Counted from the stretch's first letter, positions 1-7,375 are shown. The stretch: DNA of 12,997 bases from Dictyocoela muelleri (GCA_016256075.1 SDVU01000482.1:1-12997), one strand, 5' to 3'. Notes: generated by a model not told the origin, from the letters alone. Numbers and translations are program-made.

Positions 1-145
1 GTATATTAATACTATATTTCTATAGTTTTTGACCGCTTAATGTCATTCACTCATTATTTATTAAAGAGTGACGTCAGCGGGATTCGAACCTCGATACTTA
101 AATTTTAGACTCAAGAGTGTTAACCACTGAGCTATCTGGCCCTCG
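1..145 (-). repeat. tRNA-like array, copy 1 (partial, cut by window start)
   Basis: Read on the minus strand this is a tRNA-derived unit with a perfect A box (TAGCTCAGTGGTTA, plus positions 121-134) and a perfect B box (GGTTCGAATCC, 80-90). These are the internal RNA polymerase III promoter parts of tRNA genes. It is not a normal tRNA: the acceptor strands do not pair well, the T stem pairs only next to its loop, and the anticodon arm is irregular. The 3' tail (1-70) matches the tails of copies at 2610-2680 and 9660-9728, so it is a dispersed repeat, not a single tRNA gene. The further units seen in the other two copies would lie left of base 1. It abuts a MULE relic at 146. A SINE or a duplicated, decayed tRNA cluster are both possible. 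Confidence 0.75.
80..134 (-). promoter_or_regulatory. RNA polymerase III internal promoter (A box and B box)
   Basis: The A box (121-134) and B box (80-90) match the tRNA consensus exactly and have tRNA-like spacing on the minus strand. The same A box is exact in copy 3 (9783-9796), but that copy's B box is worn. If transcribed, RNA would run leftward out of the window. Whether it is active cannot be seen. Confidence 0.6.
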
Positions 146-479
146 AATAAATTTAAAGAACGATTAAATCCTGTACACACATTTGTGGTTAATGAAATAT
201 CATTTAATATTCTAAAAAATAACACATTCCTTTTTTTATAATTTTCGATAAAATTCCTATAGAAATATTTAAAGATTTTCATTCCATTTATATTATTATT
301 AAAATCGTATAAAAATTATAATTTCAACATCAAAAACATTTTTCTTAAACATTTTTCACTTAGAAAGCAAAGAGGCATTAGCATTTTTATATAAAATCTA
401 AAAAAATATCTTCCTTATATCTACGCATATTATTATTGTAATTATTATTTTTATAAAAATTTTCTGTAAGAATTATCAA

Positions 480-1110
480 AAAGAGTTTTAAAATTTTTGA
501 TATAGCCCAAATTCTGGACCAAAGGTGTATTTGGACGAAAAGCAACCAAGCTAATTTTTTAAAGCCTATTGGTCATGATGCGAATGTACCATCGACTATA
601 ACTGTATTGCTGTTTTTAGAATAATAGAATTATAAACATTAAAGGAACAGTGATCCTGTCTACATCATTAATACCCGAGTCATGTTATATAAACCGTTCC
701 TTAACTGATTTATTTCTTTATCGATTATGTAATATCCGATTGTTCTGGCTCACATACATTATGTTTTTCTTCTTGATCTTTTTTTAATTTGGTCTGTAAT
801 AGAATCGAGTTCGGAATGAAGTTTAGCCAGTGGTTTGTATAATATTTCGGAAAATGGATATTTAATCTCGCGTCTTTTCAGAACTTGTTTTCGCCCTCTT
901 TAGAATCTGTTGCTTATAAAAAGTCAACCGATTTTTTGCAAAATTAGGATCATGAGTATGTACGGATGATTTTATAATAGATCTATTATTGATTTCATGT
1001 AGATAACATCATATTTTACATGCTTGTATATCTAAACATCCTTTTATTGTATTTTTTTTATATACTATAGCAATATCCCATGTATAAAAGTATACTTCAG
1101 GCCATAGATG
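480..1110 (-). pseudogene. MULE-D transposase remnant (FLYWCH plus DGTF region)
   Basis: This is the coding remnant of MULE-D. Visible in order are a FLYWCH zinc-finger tail with the final HxH (HTHDPN, plus 943-960), a linker with KRAKTSSEKTRD, then KYPFSEILYKPLAKL in a shifted frame, and VIVDGTF followed after a stop by PIGFKKL (about 602-560). In MULE transposases the DGTF Asp is the first member of the DDE triad and the Phe-rich stretch after it is conserved. FLYWCH fingers are commonly fused upstream of such transposases and are thought to bind the ends of the element. At least one frameshift and three stops break the frame. The second Asp and Glu cannot be found. Residue similarity to the other MULEs here is low, so this is a different family. 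Confidence 0.55.
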
Positions 1111-1200
1111 ATGATATTTATTTAATTTAATTGACAGAATATTTTGTAATTTAAGGTTTATAAATGTACTTTAAAAATATTTAGTCAGAAAATGTAACAA

Positions 1201-1245
1201 AATCCGTTTTTTTTTACGGACCATGGTCCGAAAAAAAAAAGATTT
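1201..1245. repeat. Near-palindrome, probable 5' end of MULE-D
   Basis: The core CGGACCATGGTCCG (1217-1230) is a perfect palindrome, flanked by a T tract on the left and an A tract on the right, then AATC and GATT. Nearly all of 1201-1245 can fold on itself. The arrangement (a GC-containing palindrome flanked by A/T tracts just outside the FLYWCH start) is the same as at the ends of MULE-A and MULE-B. No partner inverted repeat is visible on the other side, where the element is truncated. Confidence 0.6.
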
Positions 1246-1802
1246 GCATAAATTTAATTCATAGTCAAATTGTATTTGGTTATAACTTTGTGATAGAACA
1301 AGGCATTCTAATGGTATCTGCAAGACTTAAAAATTATCTGTTTAGGAAGATTCAAGAGACATTCTAAAACTCTTTGAATGGTTTTAGAAAAGATTATCTT
1401 AGGTTTGGTGTCGTAAACAAAAAGTATAAATTTTGAAACTCCTATGAGAGGGTAATGAATAATATTCTTAGAAATATAAACATCTTTGAAGAATATCTTG
1501 GTCATTTAAATAGTCTTATACAAGTGCGAGCAACTATATATTCATTATATTAACATATCTCAGAAAGCAGACATTTAACGAACAGAAATCGCCTAATCAT
1601 TTACACTATGATAACCATCAATCCCTGATAATAGACTAAATGCCATATTAGAAGAGCATAATATATCTATGAGTTTATATTTTTTTTGTTGTAAAATATT
1701 TTTACATTATAGAAGGAAATTAGATTAGATTATTATTTTTAGAGTTACTTAATTTAAAGGATTTTACATCAAAAATACCCGCCGCCGTTTTTAAAACTTT
1801 GA
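1246..1802. other. Stretch with no recognised gene
   Basis: AT-rich DNA. A 65-codon open frame on minus (1308-1505) has no motif I can name and no support. A short GC patch, CCCGCCGCCG, lies at about 1779-1789. I see no tRNA, no terminal repeats and no similarity to the other elements of the window. Confidence 0.5.
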
Positions 1803-2287
1803 TGAAATAATAATGTTTATAAAAATAAGTGTTAAAAAATAAGAGATAAAAAATAATAAAAAAAAGTAAGAGATAAAAAAATAAAAGATAAAATAAAGGA
1901 TAAAAAATAACAGATAAAAATTAAGGGTAAAAAAATAAGGGGTGAAAAAGAGGAATAAAACATAAGAGATAAAATATAAAAGTTGGAGTAAGGGGATACA
2001 ATATAAAGGATAAAATAGTAGAAAAAAAAATAATGGTCAAAAATAATGGAAAAATAATTCAAGAATAAGGATAAAAAATAGGGTTTAAAAAATAAGTGTT
2101 AAAAATAATGTTAAAAAAATAAGGGTTGAAAAATATGAGTTAAAGATAAAAGATAAAAAATAAGGTTTAAAAAGAACAAAAAAACGATAAAAATAACGTC
2201 AAAAAATGGTCTAAAAGAAAAATGGTTAAAAAATGTTAAAAATGGTTATTATAATAGTCGAAAAATGCCCCAAAAATTTTGTCAAAA
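1803..2287. repeat. Degenerate purine-rich tandem repeat, nearly free of cytosine
   Basis: About 480 bp made of imperfect units of 12 to 16 bases of the type ATAAGGGTTAAAAA or AGAGATAAAAAATA. The plus strand holds almost only A, T and G, with isolated C's. Unit length drifts, so this is an old or replication-slippage-driven satellite rather than a clean array. It has open frames on minus (Phe/Leu/Ser/Tyr-rich) only because it lacks stops by composition. It lies at the 3' side (in minus orientation) of tRNA-like array copy 2. Confidence 0.8.
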
Positions 2288-2755
2288 ACTGGTATTATAT
2301 ATTACATGAAGACCTCATCTATAGCTGCTAGTCTTTGATTCGTCTCATACTGTGAATATGTGACTTTTTTATGTGTTTTCCGATAATACGCTTCCTACTA
2401 AGCTACATATAAGCTGAACTGTATACTTTATTTTCGTTTTATGAATGTTTCAGCAGTATAAAGGTAATAATGGAATTTTTGTGATCTATTATTTTTCACT
2501 ACTTTTGACCGAGATGCGTCGAAGCACTCATATACACACCTAAGAGAATCCCTTATGCTTCACTCTCATATTAGACTAAGTCTTAATCAGCTATACCACA
2601 CTGTAACAACTGCATGTTACTATTATATTTCTATAGTTTTTGTCTGCTTAATGTCATTCCCTCATTATATATTAAATAGTGACGTCAGCGTGATACATAC
2701 TTCGATAATTAAATTTCTATTTCAAGATGTTAAACTCTAGGCTATCTCGAAAAAG
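2288..2755 (-). repeat. tRNA-like array, copy 2 (three tRNA-like units)
   Basis: On minus, three tRNA-like units follow one another. Unit 1 (about 2680-2752) has a worn A box. Unit 2 (about 2508-2605) has the A box TAGCTGATTAAGAC and a T-arm-like B region, GAGTGCTTCGACGC, that forms a hairpin. Unit 3 (about 2335-2420) has the A box TAGCTTAGTAGG. The same order, spacing and linkers recur in copy 3 at 9340-9815, and the tail of unit 1 recurs in copy 1. Both full copies end in a similar TGTAATATA..CAG stretch (about 2290-2312; 9340-9362). None of the units would fold into a normal functional tRNA. It is either a composite SINE with several tRNA heads or a repeatedly copied tRNA gene cluster. Confidence 0.7.
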
Positions 2756-2780
2756 GTACAAAAATAATAAATTGATGTGT

Positions 2781-2854
2781 TTTTTTGCAAATCATCTATA
2801 ACAATGTCAAAATGTGTCTATAACTTTATAAAAATGTCTCTATAAGTCTGAAAT
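2781..2854 (+). repeat. Direct repeat D, left copy (flanks foldback element)
   Basis: About 74 bp, nearly identical to 6773-6849, in the same orientation. It ends 6 bases before the foldback element (2861); the right copy begins about 6 bases after that element's end (6766). Internally it is built from loose 22 to 26-base units around ATGTGTCTATAACT: three units here and about five at 6781-6891. So the foldback element either landed in a short tandem array or is flanked by an unusually long target duplication. Confidence 0.8.
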
Positions 2855-2860
2855 CCTTTA

Positions 2861-3146
2861 GGTTCAACTCGCCTATAAGCGAGTTGAACCCAAACTCGTC
2901 AAAATAAAAAACGGTTCAATTTGCCAAAATATCGAAATAAAAATTATTTATAAAGTATTAAAAATGGGATTTTTATATTAGAAAAGCTAAATAAACAAGA
3001 AATTGCTGTTCTCAAACGAATTATACCCATCGGATACCTAAGTTTTATTGGTAAAATCATAAAATATGTTTCTTATTTCCAATAAGATTAAAATGGTGAT
3101 ATAAATCTATATATAATCAATAATTGTTTCCTGAGATATATAGACC
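2861..3146 (+). repeat. Foldback element, left arm
   Basis: About 286 bp that pair, as an inverted repeat, with 6500-6766. The arm starts with a perfect hairpin (GGTTCAACTCGC, loop CTATAA, then the complement; 2861-2890). Matches to the right arm include the terminal GGTTCAACTCGCC, ACGGTT..ACTCGCCAAAATATC-type blocks, TTATAAAG.ATTAAAAA and AACAAGAAATT, then a TATGTTTCTTATTTC..ATAAG block. Without the MULE inserted in it the element would be about 600 bp, a non-autonomous stem-loop element. No coding sequence of its own is visible. Confidence 0.75.
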
Positions 3147-3152
3147 CTTGCT
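2999..3152 (+). repeat. Direct repeat B, left copy (flanks MULE-B)
   Basis: 154 bp repeated at 6316-6471 in the same orientation with only about ten differences. It ends 9 bases before the terminal palindrome of MULE-B. It is also the inner part of the foldback left arm, so an inverted third copy lies in the right arm (about 6500-6665), much more diverged. The two direct copies are far closer to each other than to the inverted one, so the duplication is younger than the foldback element. Confidence 0.85.
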
Positions 3153-3292
3153 TAAGGTCTCGCGAAAACTCGACAAAATCGAATTTGCAAAAACTCGACA
3201 AATTGATATTTTCCATTTTCAAAAAAAAAATTACAATTAATAAATTATTTCATAAAAAATCAAAAACATCATAAAATCGTAAAATTCTTCAT

Positions 3293-3452
3293 TTATTTGT
3301 TAAATATATTTAAAATTTCACTTAGTGCTTCAAAAAACTCTTCATTCTCATAATATTCATAAATCCGAACTATAATATCAAGATGATTATTTGTAGGCAC
3401 TACTTTTATTTTACCCAGTTTTAATTCGCTTATAATTACTCCCATTCCGTTA
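3293..3452 (-). pseudogene. MULE-B transposase, C-terminal tail (separated piece)
   Basis: Minus frame reading ELKLGKIKVV, then a hydrophilic helix ending YEYYENEEFFEALSEIL and a stop. It resembles the C-terminal tail of MULE-C (YLQNNEFIESILKFI, about 7030-7090). It is cut off from the rest of MULE-B by MULE-A and resumes on the other side at 5044. The tail is typical of fast-evolving MULE C-termini and has no known catalytic role. Confidence 0.6.
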
Positions 3453-3516
3453 GGCGAAAAAAACCATATGGTGTTTTTTCGCTTAAAGACCATCGTCAAA
3501 AAAGGCGAAAAAGACC
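3453..3516 (+). repeat. MULE-A left terminal inverted repeat with palindromic end
   Basis: 64 bp matching the complement of 4978-5043 with few differences. The outer 29 bases (3454-3482) form a near-perfect palindrome centred on CCATATGG with A and T tracts and GCG/CGC ends. The inner part holds CTTAAAGACCATCG and GGCGAAAAAGACC. Two tandem folding signals are thus present at each end. Confidence 0.9.
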
Positions 3517-3553
3517 ATCAATATAATTATTAAAATTGAAATTACCAGCCCTT

Positions 3554-4926
3554 ATGGAATATTCAAGAACTCAAAAAGGTGCACCGATGCTTATACTAGA
3601 TGGATATCTGTATATAATTTCGATAAAAAAAGGTAGCAGAATACGATGGTGTTGCAAATATAAGTATTGTAAAGGATATGTTTGGATTGAAAATGAAAGT
3701 TTGCCATCAATTAGACAGTGTTCTCATAACTGTGGCTCTAATGAAAGTAAAAATTCTTCTATTATAGCAAAGGCTGATATTTTAGAACGATGCAAGAATA
3801 AAAATGAAGATTTTACTTCTGTATTCACCAGTGTATCTTCTAATTTAGATAGTTTACAACTAAAGGACTTGACATACTTTAAAAGTCTAAGAAGTTATGC
3901 TCGTCGGTTAAGAAACGAACGGTATATGTATACACCTAGCGTATATAATGATATTCCACTAGCCCTACAATCTACTTTGAACGGAAAAAGATTTTTACAA
4001 TTTGATTCTGGTTTTTTGTCTAAGAATAGACACGTCATATTTTTTTCAGATGAATTCCTTTATTATATGAAAAATTGAAAAAAGATTGTTGTTGATGGTA
4101 CCTTTAGATCATCTCCGAATGATTTTTTACAGCTTATTACTATTCAAGGTTACATTTTTGGGAAATATATTCTATTTATTTTTATTATTTTACAGGAAAA
4201 AACAGAAAAAAAATATAGAGAAATTTTCAGTTATCTTAAAGATAGAGGCATTTTAAAACCAGAATTTGTAATTACAGGCTTTGAAAAAGGCTTGAAAAAT
4301 TCTATAACAAGTTTAAATAAAGATATAAAGGGTTATGGCTGCTTATTTCATTAGGGCAATGTATTTGGAGAAAAAATACAATCTTTGGGACTTGCAGTTG
4401 CATATAAAAATAATGTTACTTTAAGAAAATGATAAAATATTTTTTGAATTTACCCTAAATAAATACTGCAAGATTGAACGAGGCATTTGAATTTATAAAT
4501 TCAGAGCTAATAAGAACCGGCTTTAACAAAAAACCTTAGATGAATTTAAGGTATTACGCCCAAACCTTTTTTGGAACTAATACTACAAAGCCTTTATTTT
4601 CTCATGTTATTTGGAACGTGTTTTACCGAATAAAATGATCTATTCCAACGACTATAAACTCAATTGAAGGATGGCATCGTGGATTTAATAAACTTGTGGG
4701 CACTATAAATCCAAAATTAGGAAGATTTATAGATGCTCTTAGACAAGAAACAGAAAAAATTCGTCATAAAATTTCTATATACGAAAAAGGGAAATTCGAT
4801 TTTATTCCTAAAAATTATATAAAACAAGAAAGACTTAAAATATATGTCGAAAATGAAGAATATATGAGTATAGATGGTGTTTTTATCTTCCTGAATAATA
4901 TAAATGGTTGGTCTTTTGATGATTAA
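3554..4926 (+). pseudogene. MULE-A transposase (FLYWCH plus MULE), broken
   Basis: The first open piece (ATG at 3554, to 4078) has a FLYWCH finger: KGAPMLILDGYLY, then RIRWCCKYKYCKGYV and CSHN. A TTG 18 bases upstream is also in frame but ATG fits the family start. After a frameshift near 4076 the core reads KKIVVDGTFRSSP (first catalytic Asp codon 4094), DFLQLITIQGY and later ITGFEKGLKNSI, where the usual second Asp (DFE) is Gly (codon 4277). GCLFH (4337-4351) is the Cys/His motif, followed directly by TAG. Further stops or shifts occur around 4430, 4456, 4539 and 4637. The C-terminal part keeps TTINSIEGWHRGFNKLVG (from about 4648), the MULE TNNAIEGWH motif, and ends at 4924-4926. At least six breaks plus a lost catalytic residue: inactive. 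Homology to MULE is certain; family assignment by eye only. Confidence 0.88.
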
Positions 4927-4977
4927 ATTAATTATTTTATTTTTTTTATTAATTATTTTTAAAGATATTAAAAACAG

Positions 4978-5043
4978 GGTCTTTTTTCGCCTTTTTTGGC
5001 GATTGTCTTTAAGCGAAAAAACACCATATGATGTTTTTTCGCC
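4978..5043 (-). repeat. MULE-A right terminal inverted repeat with palindromic end
   Basis: 66 bp, inverted match of 3453-3516. The outer 30 bases (5013-5042) are a palindrome centred on CATATG with a single mismatched pair. The difference from the left copy lies within the palindrome arms. The inner GGTCTTTTTTCGCC and GGCGATTGTCTTTAAGCG mirror the left repeat. Confidence 0.9.
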
Positions 5044-6234
5044 CAGCCCTCCAATTCTTTGTTCTTACTTCTTTAAAATGTCAATTATCTTTACCAATTG
5101 ACTATCTTTTTTAGTTAGTTTCGAATTAAGATAACGGTGATATGCCTCACAACTGTTAGTCGTATACATTAAGCCTAAAATAACTCTATCATTTGCTGAC
5201 CAAAAATTAGAAACTTTATTTTTTCTTTTATTAATAATAAAATTCTCATAAAAGAAATTGATGAATTCATAAAATGCTAAATCAATATCTTTGTATTTTT
5301 GAAATATTTTATTGAATTCATATTCAATTTTATCTTTTGGCACAAATGACAAAAAATAACAGAAAGTAACCATTTTTTTAAACGCTTTATCATGTTTATA
5401 TTTATCAATAAAACGTGGCTTTAAATATCTTATCAAGATTTGTCTAAAATAAAAAGCCATCCTCTCAATCTGGTATTTGGGAAGCATTTTTATAATGCAT
5501 TATATAAACTCATCTCGAAATCAATATTTATAAATTCGGGTTGGTTTTTAAATTCTGATACAAATATCAAAAACTTCTTCGTTCGTTTTTTGGGATTTAT
5601 CTTGTAATAATACGTATGCACATGGTATTACCTTGAAAAAAAATATCCATGTATAATTAATAATTGCTCGAATGTCTTTGTTGCTTTTTAAAAGGTACCA
5701 TCACAAAGCCACATTTTACTTCTTTTAAAGATATTTAGAGTTGAATTCGTGTAAAATAGTAAAATTCTTCGGTCTTTATTTTTATTATATACCTTAAAAA
5801 TAATTCATTGTTAAACGTCATTTTATATATTTGCAATATGCTGGAATCATCATCGTTTGTGTTTTTATATTTTAAATTTGATTTTTTTGTATAATAATCT
5901 CTTGTATTTTTAAGTGGTGATAAACATGTTATTTTGTTTTCTTGTAATGTTAAAAGCGATTTATTCGGTGCATCATCGAAATTATATTTTCAGATGAATA
6001 TATCTGTTTATAAAATTTATTTCTTATTACTTTCTGTCTTTCTGGTTCATGATAATGTAGAGATTTTTTAATAAACTCTTTCATGGCTAAATTTGAATGG
6101 ACTCGCCCACTACGTTTCCTTCTTACACAGCGCAATATATATATTCGGCTGGCTTCTTCTGTATATTATAAATATAATCGTCCAAATAAAGTTTTAGGTT
6201 TCCTCCTTGTGATTTTTTTATATAAACATTTTTC
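5044..6234 (-). pseudogene. MULE-B transposase (FLYWCH plus MULE), main piece
   Basis: Starts at an ATG at 6234 (MKNVYIKKSQGGNLKLYLDD), giving a FLYWCH beta-strand LYLDDYIYN. After a frameshift near 6130 it reads RCVRRKRSGRVHSN and HYHEPE, the finger's Cys and HxH part. A long open linker follows (APNKSLLTLQENKITCLSPL through NNELFLRYIIKIKTEEF, about 5985-5750). WLCDGTF holds the first Asp (codon 5700-5702). KVIPCAYVLLQDKSQKTNEEVF lies at about 5636-5570, and INIDFEMSLYNAL holds the second Asp (about 5520). In the next motif Cys/His are replaced (GWLFYF). The intact 5065-5487 piece contains FVPKDKIEYEF and TTNSCEAYHRYLNS, the TNNAIEGWH-like motif. Several frameshifts and stops, the first two catalytic Asp kept. 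The last residues lie beyond MULE-A at 3293-3452. Confidence 0.85.
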
Positions 6235-6280
6235 ATGAGGGGTTTTGTCGAGTTTTCGTAAAATCCGACAAAACTCCAAA

Positions 6281-6309
6281 GCGAAAACTCGACTTTGTCG
6301 AGTTTTCGC
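6281..6309. repeat. Terminal palindrome of MULE-B (right end)
   Basis: Thirteen-base perfect arms GCGAAAACTCGAC and its complement around TTT. The motif CTCGAC/GTCGAG appears again further in (6246-6275) and at the left end (3162-3200), so the terminal repeat is built of several copies of one short word. The GCGAAAA..TTTTCGC outer frame equals that of MULE-A although the cores differ. Confidence 0.85.
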
Positions 6310-6315
6310 TATGGG

Positions 6316-6471
6316 GAAATTGATGGTTCTCAAACGAATTATGCCCATCAGATAACTAAGTTTTATTGGTAAAAGCATAAAATATGTTTCTTATTTCCAA
6401 TAAGATTAAAATGGTGAGATAAATCTATATATAATCAATAATTGTTTTCTGGGATATATAGACCCTTGCTA
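6316..6471 (+). repeat. Direct repeat B, right copy (flanks MULE-B)
   Basis: 156 bp, about ten differences from 2999-3152. It begins 6 bases after the terminal palindrome of MULE-B (6309) and ends with GACCCTTGCT, as does the left copy. It is followed by 6472-6499, the presumed loop of the foldback element. Confidence 0.85.
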
Positions 6472-6499
6472 AATTATATACTGCACCAAATTTGATAAA

Positions 6500-6766
6500 T
6501 TTCTATAATATCTCTAAATTTTAATTATTGATTATATGTATTTATCTCGCGATTTTAAGCTTATTTGAAATAAGAAACATACTCTATGCTCTAACCAATT
6601 AAGATGTACAAATCCGAAGAAGGAGATCTTACTTCGTTGGATAACAGGTAATTTCTTGTTTCTTCGTGCTTTCAGATGATAAAATTCTATTTTTTAATGC
6701 TTTATAAATATTTTTTATAAAGATATTTTGGCGAGTTAAACCGTTTTTAATTTGGCGAGTTGAACC
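6500..6766 (-). repeat. Foldback element, right arm
   Basis: Inverted match of the left arm (2861-3146). The outer end is GGCGAGTTGAACC (6754-6766), with a second copy of the word, GGCGAGTTAAACC, at 6730-6742. The inner part (GATTTTAAGCTTATTTGAAATAAG, here 6551-6574 in part) recurs near 12960, marking another copy of the element at the window end. The arms are clearly more diverged than the terminal repeats of MULE-A, so this layer is older. Confidence 0.75.
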
Positions 6767-6772
6767 GAAGTC

Positions 6773-6891
6773 TTTTTTTTCGCAAATCATCTATAACTCT
6801 GCCAAAATGTGTCTATAACTCTATAAAAATGTTTCTATAAGTCTGAAATTAATGTGTCTATAACTTCAAAAAATGTGTCTATAACTTTGAA
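6773..6891 (+). repeat. Direct repeat D, right copy, and short tandem units
   Basis: 6773-6849 repeats 2781-2854. It continues with two more units, so about five units of the ATGTGTCTATAACT type lie here against three on the left. The excess units suggest that the array existed before the foldback insertion, or grew after it. Confidence 0.75.
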
Positions 6892-7017
6892 AGCCTTTGT
6901 AAAATTGAAAAGATTGGGTTGTAAGAATAAACAAACGGTTGTTTGTCAAAGACGAAAATCCGTTTTTTCGATTAAAAATTTTTTAAAAAATTTAAAAATA
7001 AACATAAATTTAATAAT

Positions 7018-7375
7018 TTAAAAACTTTTATTTGTCTTTAAATTTATAAACTTTAAGATGCTTTCGATAAATTCATTATTTTGAAGATATTTAAAATCAC
7101 CCGCTAAATAAAATTGTCTTATTTCTTTTTGATGTTCTTTTTTGACCATGTAATATTTGGTCTTTTATTTTAGGTTTTAATTTAATCAAAGAATATTATT
7201 CGCCATCCAATAAATTTTGAACGTATAAAGCTATATTTATATAGTAATTCTTTTTTTTCATAATAACTTCAATACCAAGCTTCCGGACCGTAGGTTGTTC
7301 TTCGTTCAAGATTTAAAATTTTATTAAAAATTGAGCATTTTTTAATGCTAATTTTTTTTATATCTTTCACATTTT
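7018..7375 (-). pseudogene. MULE-C transposase, C-terminal piece
   Basis: Minus frames give RTTYGPEAWY (plus 7272-7301), a good match to the MULE RTNNAIEGWH motif, then after a stop YYEKKELLYKY. In another frame come QKEIRQFYLAGDFKYLQNNEFIESILKFI and a stop near 7018, resembling the tail of MULE-B (YEYYENEEFFEALSEIL). At least two frameshifts or stops. The rest of the gene continues beyond the Merlin element. Confidence 0.65.

Larger units (their letters stand above)
146..1245 (-). mobile_element. MULE-D: decayed Mutator-like transposon with FLYWCH finger
   Basis: Minus-strand translation in several frames gives a MULE order of parts. A FLYWCH-like remnant lies at about 1090-940: a Trp near 1080, then KGCL, ending in HTHDPNFA. 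It is followed by a basic stretch, ILKRAKTSSEKTRD (about 915-870), and by VIVDGTF at 582-602, the motif that holds the first catalytic Asp. At 146-290 a minus frame reads LTTNVCTGFNRSLN, which resembles the MULE motif TNNALEGFNRSLN. The distance from DGTF to this motif is too short, so the middle is deleted or lost. The left end stops at the tRNA-like array. A near-palindrome at 1201-1245 sits where the 5' terminal repeat should be. Many stops and frameshifts; not functional. The FLYWCH/DGTF part is firmer than the C-terminal part. Confidence 0.55.
3453..5043 (+). mobile_element. MULE-A: FLYWCH-MULE transposon, inserted in MULE-B
   Basis: A complete 1.59-kb element: 64/66-bp terminal inverted repeats (3453-3516, 4978-5043) around one FLYWCH-MULE transposase gene on plus (3554-4926). 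The well-matched ends make it the youngest layer of the nest. It interrupts the C-terminal part of the MULE-B transposase, whose reading resumes on both sides. An expected target duplication of 8 to 11 bp is not visible (left flank ATTCCGTTA, right flank CAGCCCTCC). The transposase is broken (see its entry), so the element can only have moved with a helper. Confidence 0.88.
3162..6309 (-). mobile_element. MULE-B: FLYWCH-MULE transposon on minus, split by MULE-A
   Basis: The ends are inverted repeats whose outer part is a palindrome: at the right, GCGAAAACTCGAC, TTT and the complement (6281-6309, arms perfect); at the left a worn version (3162-3188) with AAAACTCGACAAA repeated inside. Between them lies a broken FLYWCH-MULE transposase on minus (6234 to 3293), interrupted by MULE-A at 3453-5043. 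Element length without the insert is about 1.56 kb. The element sits inside the foldback element and is hugged by 154 to 156-bp direct repeats. No convincing 8 to 11-bp target duplication, usual for MULEs, is seen at the very ends. Confidence 0.8.

Noticed and set aside
72-142. Functional tRNA gene on minus
   Set aside because: A and B boxes are perfect but acceptor strands and most of the T stem do not pair, the anticodon loop is irregular, and the sequence recurs as a dispersed repeat.
1308-1505. 65-codon open frame on minus
   Set aside because: No motif match, no homologous part elsewhere in the window, and open frames of this size are expected in such AT-rich DNA.
1832-2062. Phe/Leu/Ser/Tyr-rich open frame on minus, resembling a membrane protein
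   Set aside because: It is the complement of the cytosine-poor tandem repeat; the hydrophobic look comes from composition.
2555-2740. Open frames on plus within the tRNA-like arrays (also 9538-9726)
   Set aside because: They lie antisense over tRNA-like units; similar because the repeats are similar, not because of protein conservation.
3443-5052. Target site duplication, or a longer duplication, around MULE-A
   Set aside because: Flanking 9-mers differ; a loose 30-bp similarity (CCCAG..AATTC..TTACT) between 3416-3445 and 5041-5070 is too weak in AT-rich sequence.
2781-6891. CRISPR-like array from the ATGTGTCTATAACT units
   Set aside because: Units are contiguous and degenerate with no distinct spacers, and the context is eukaryotic.
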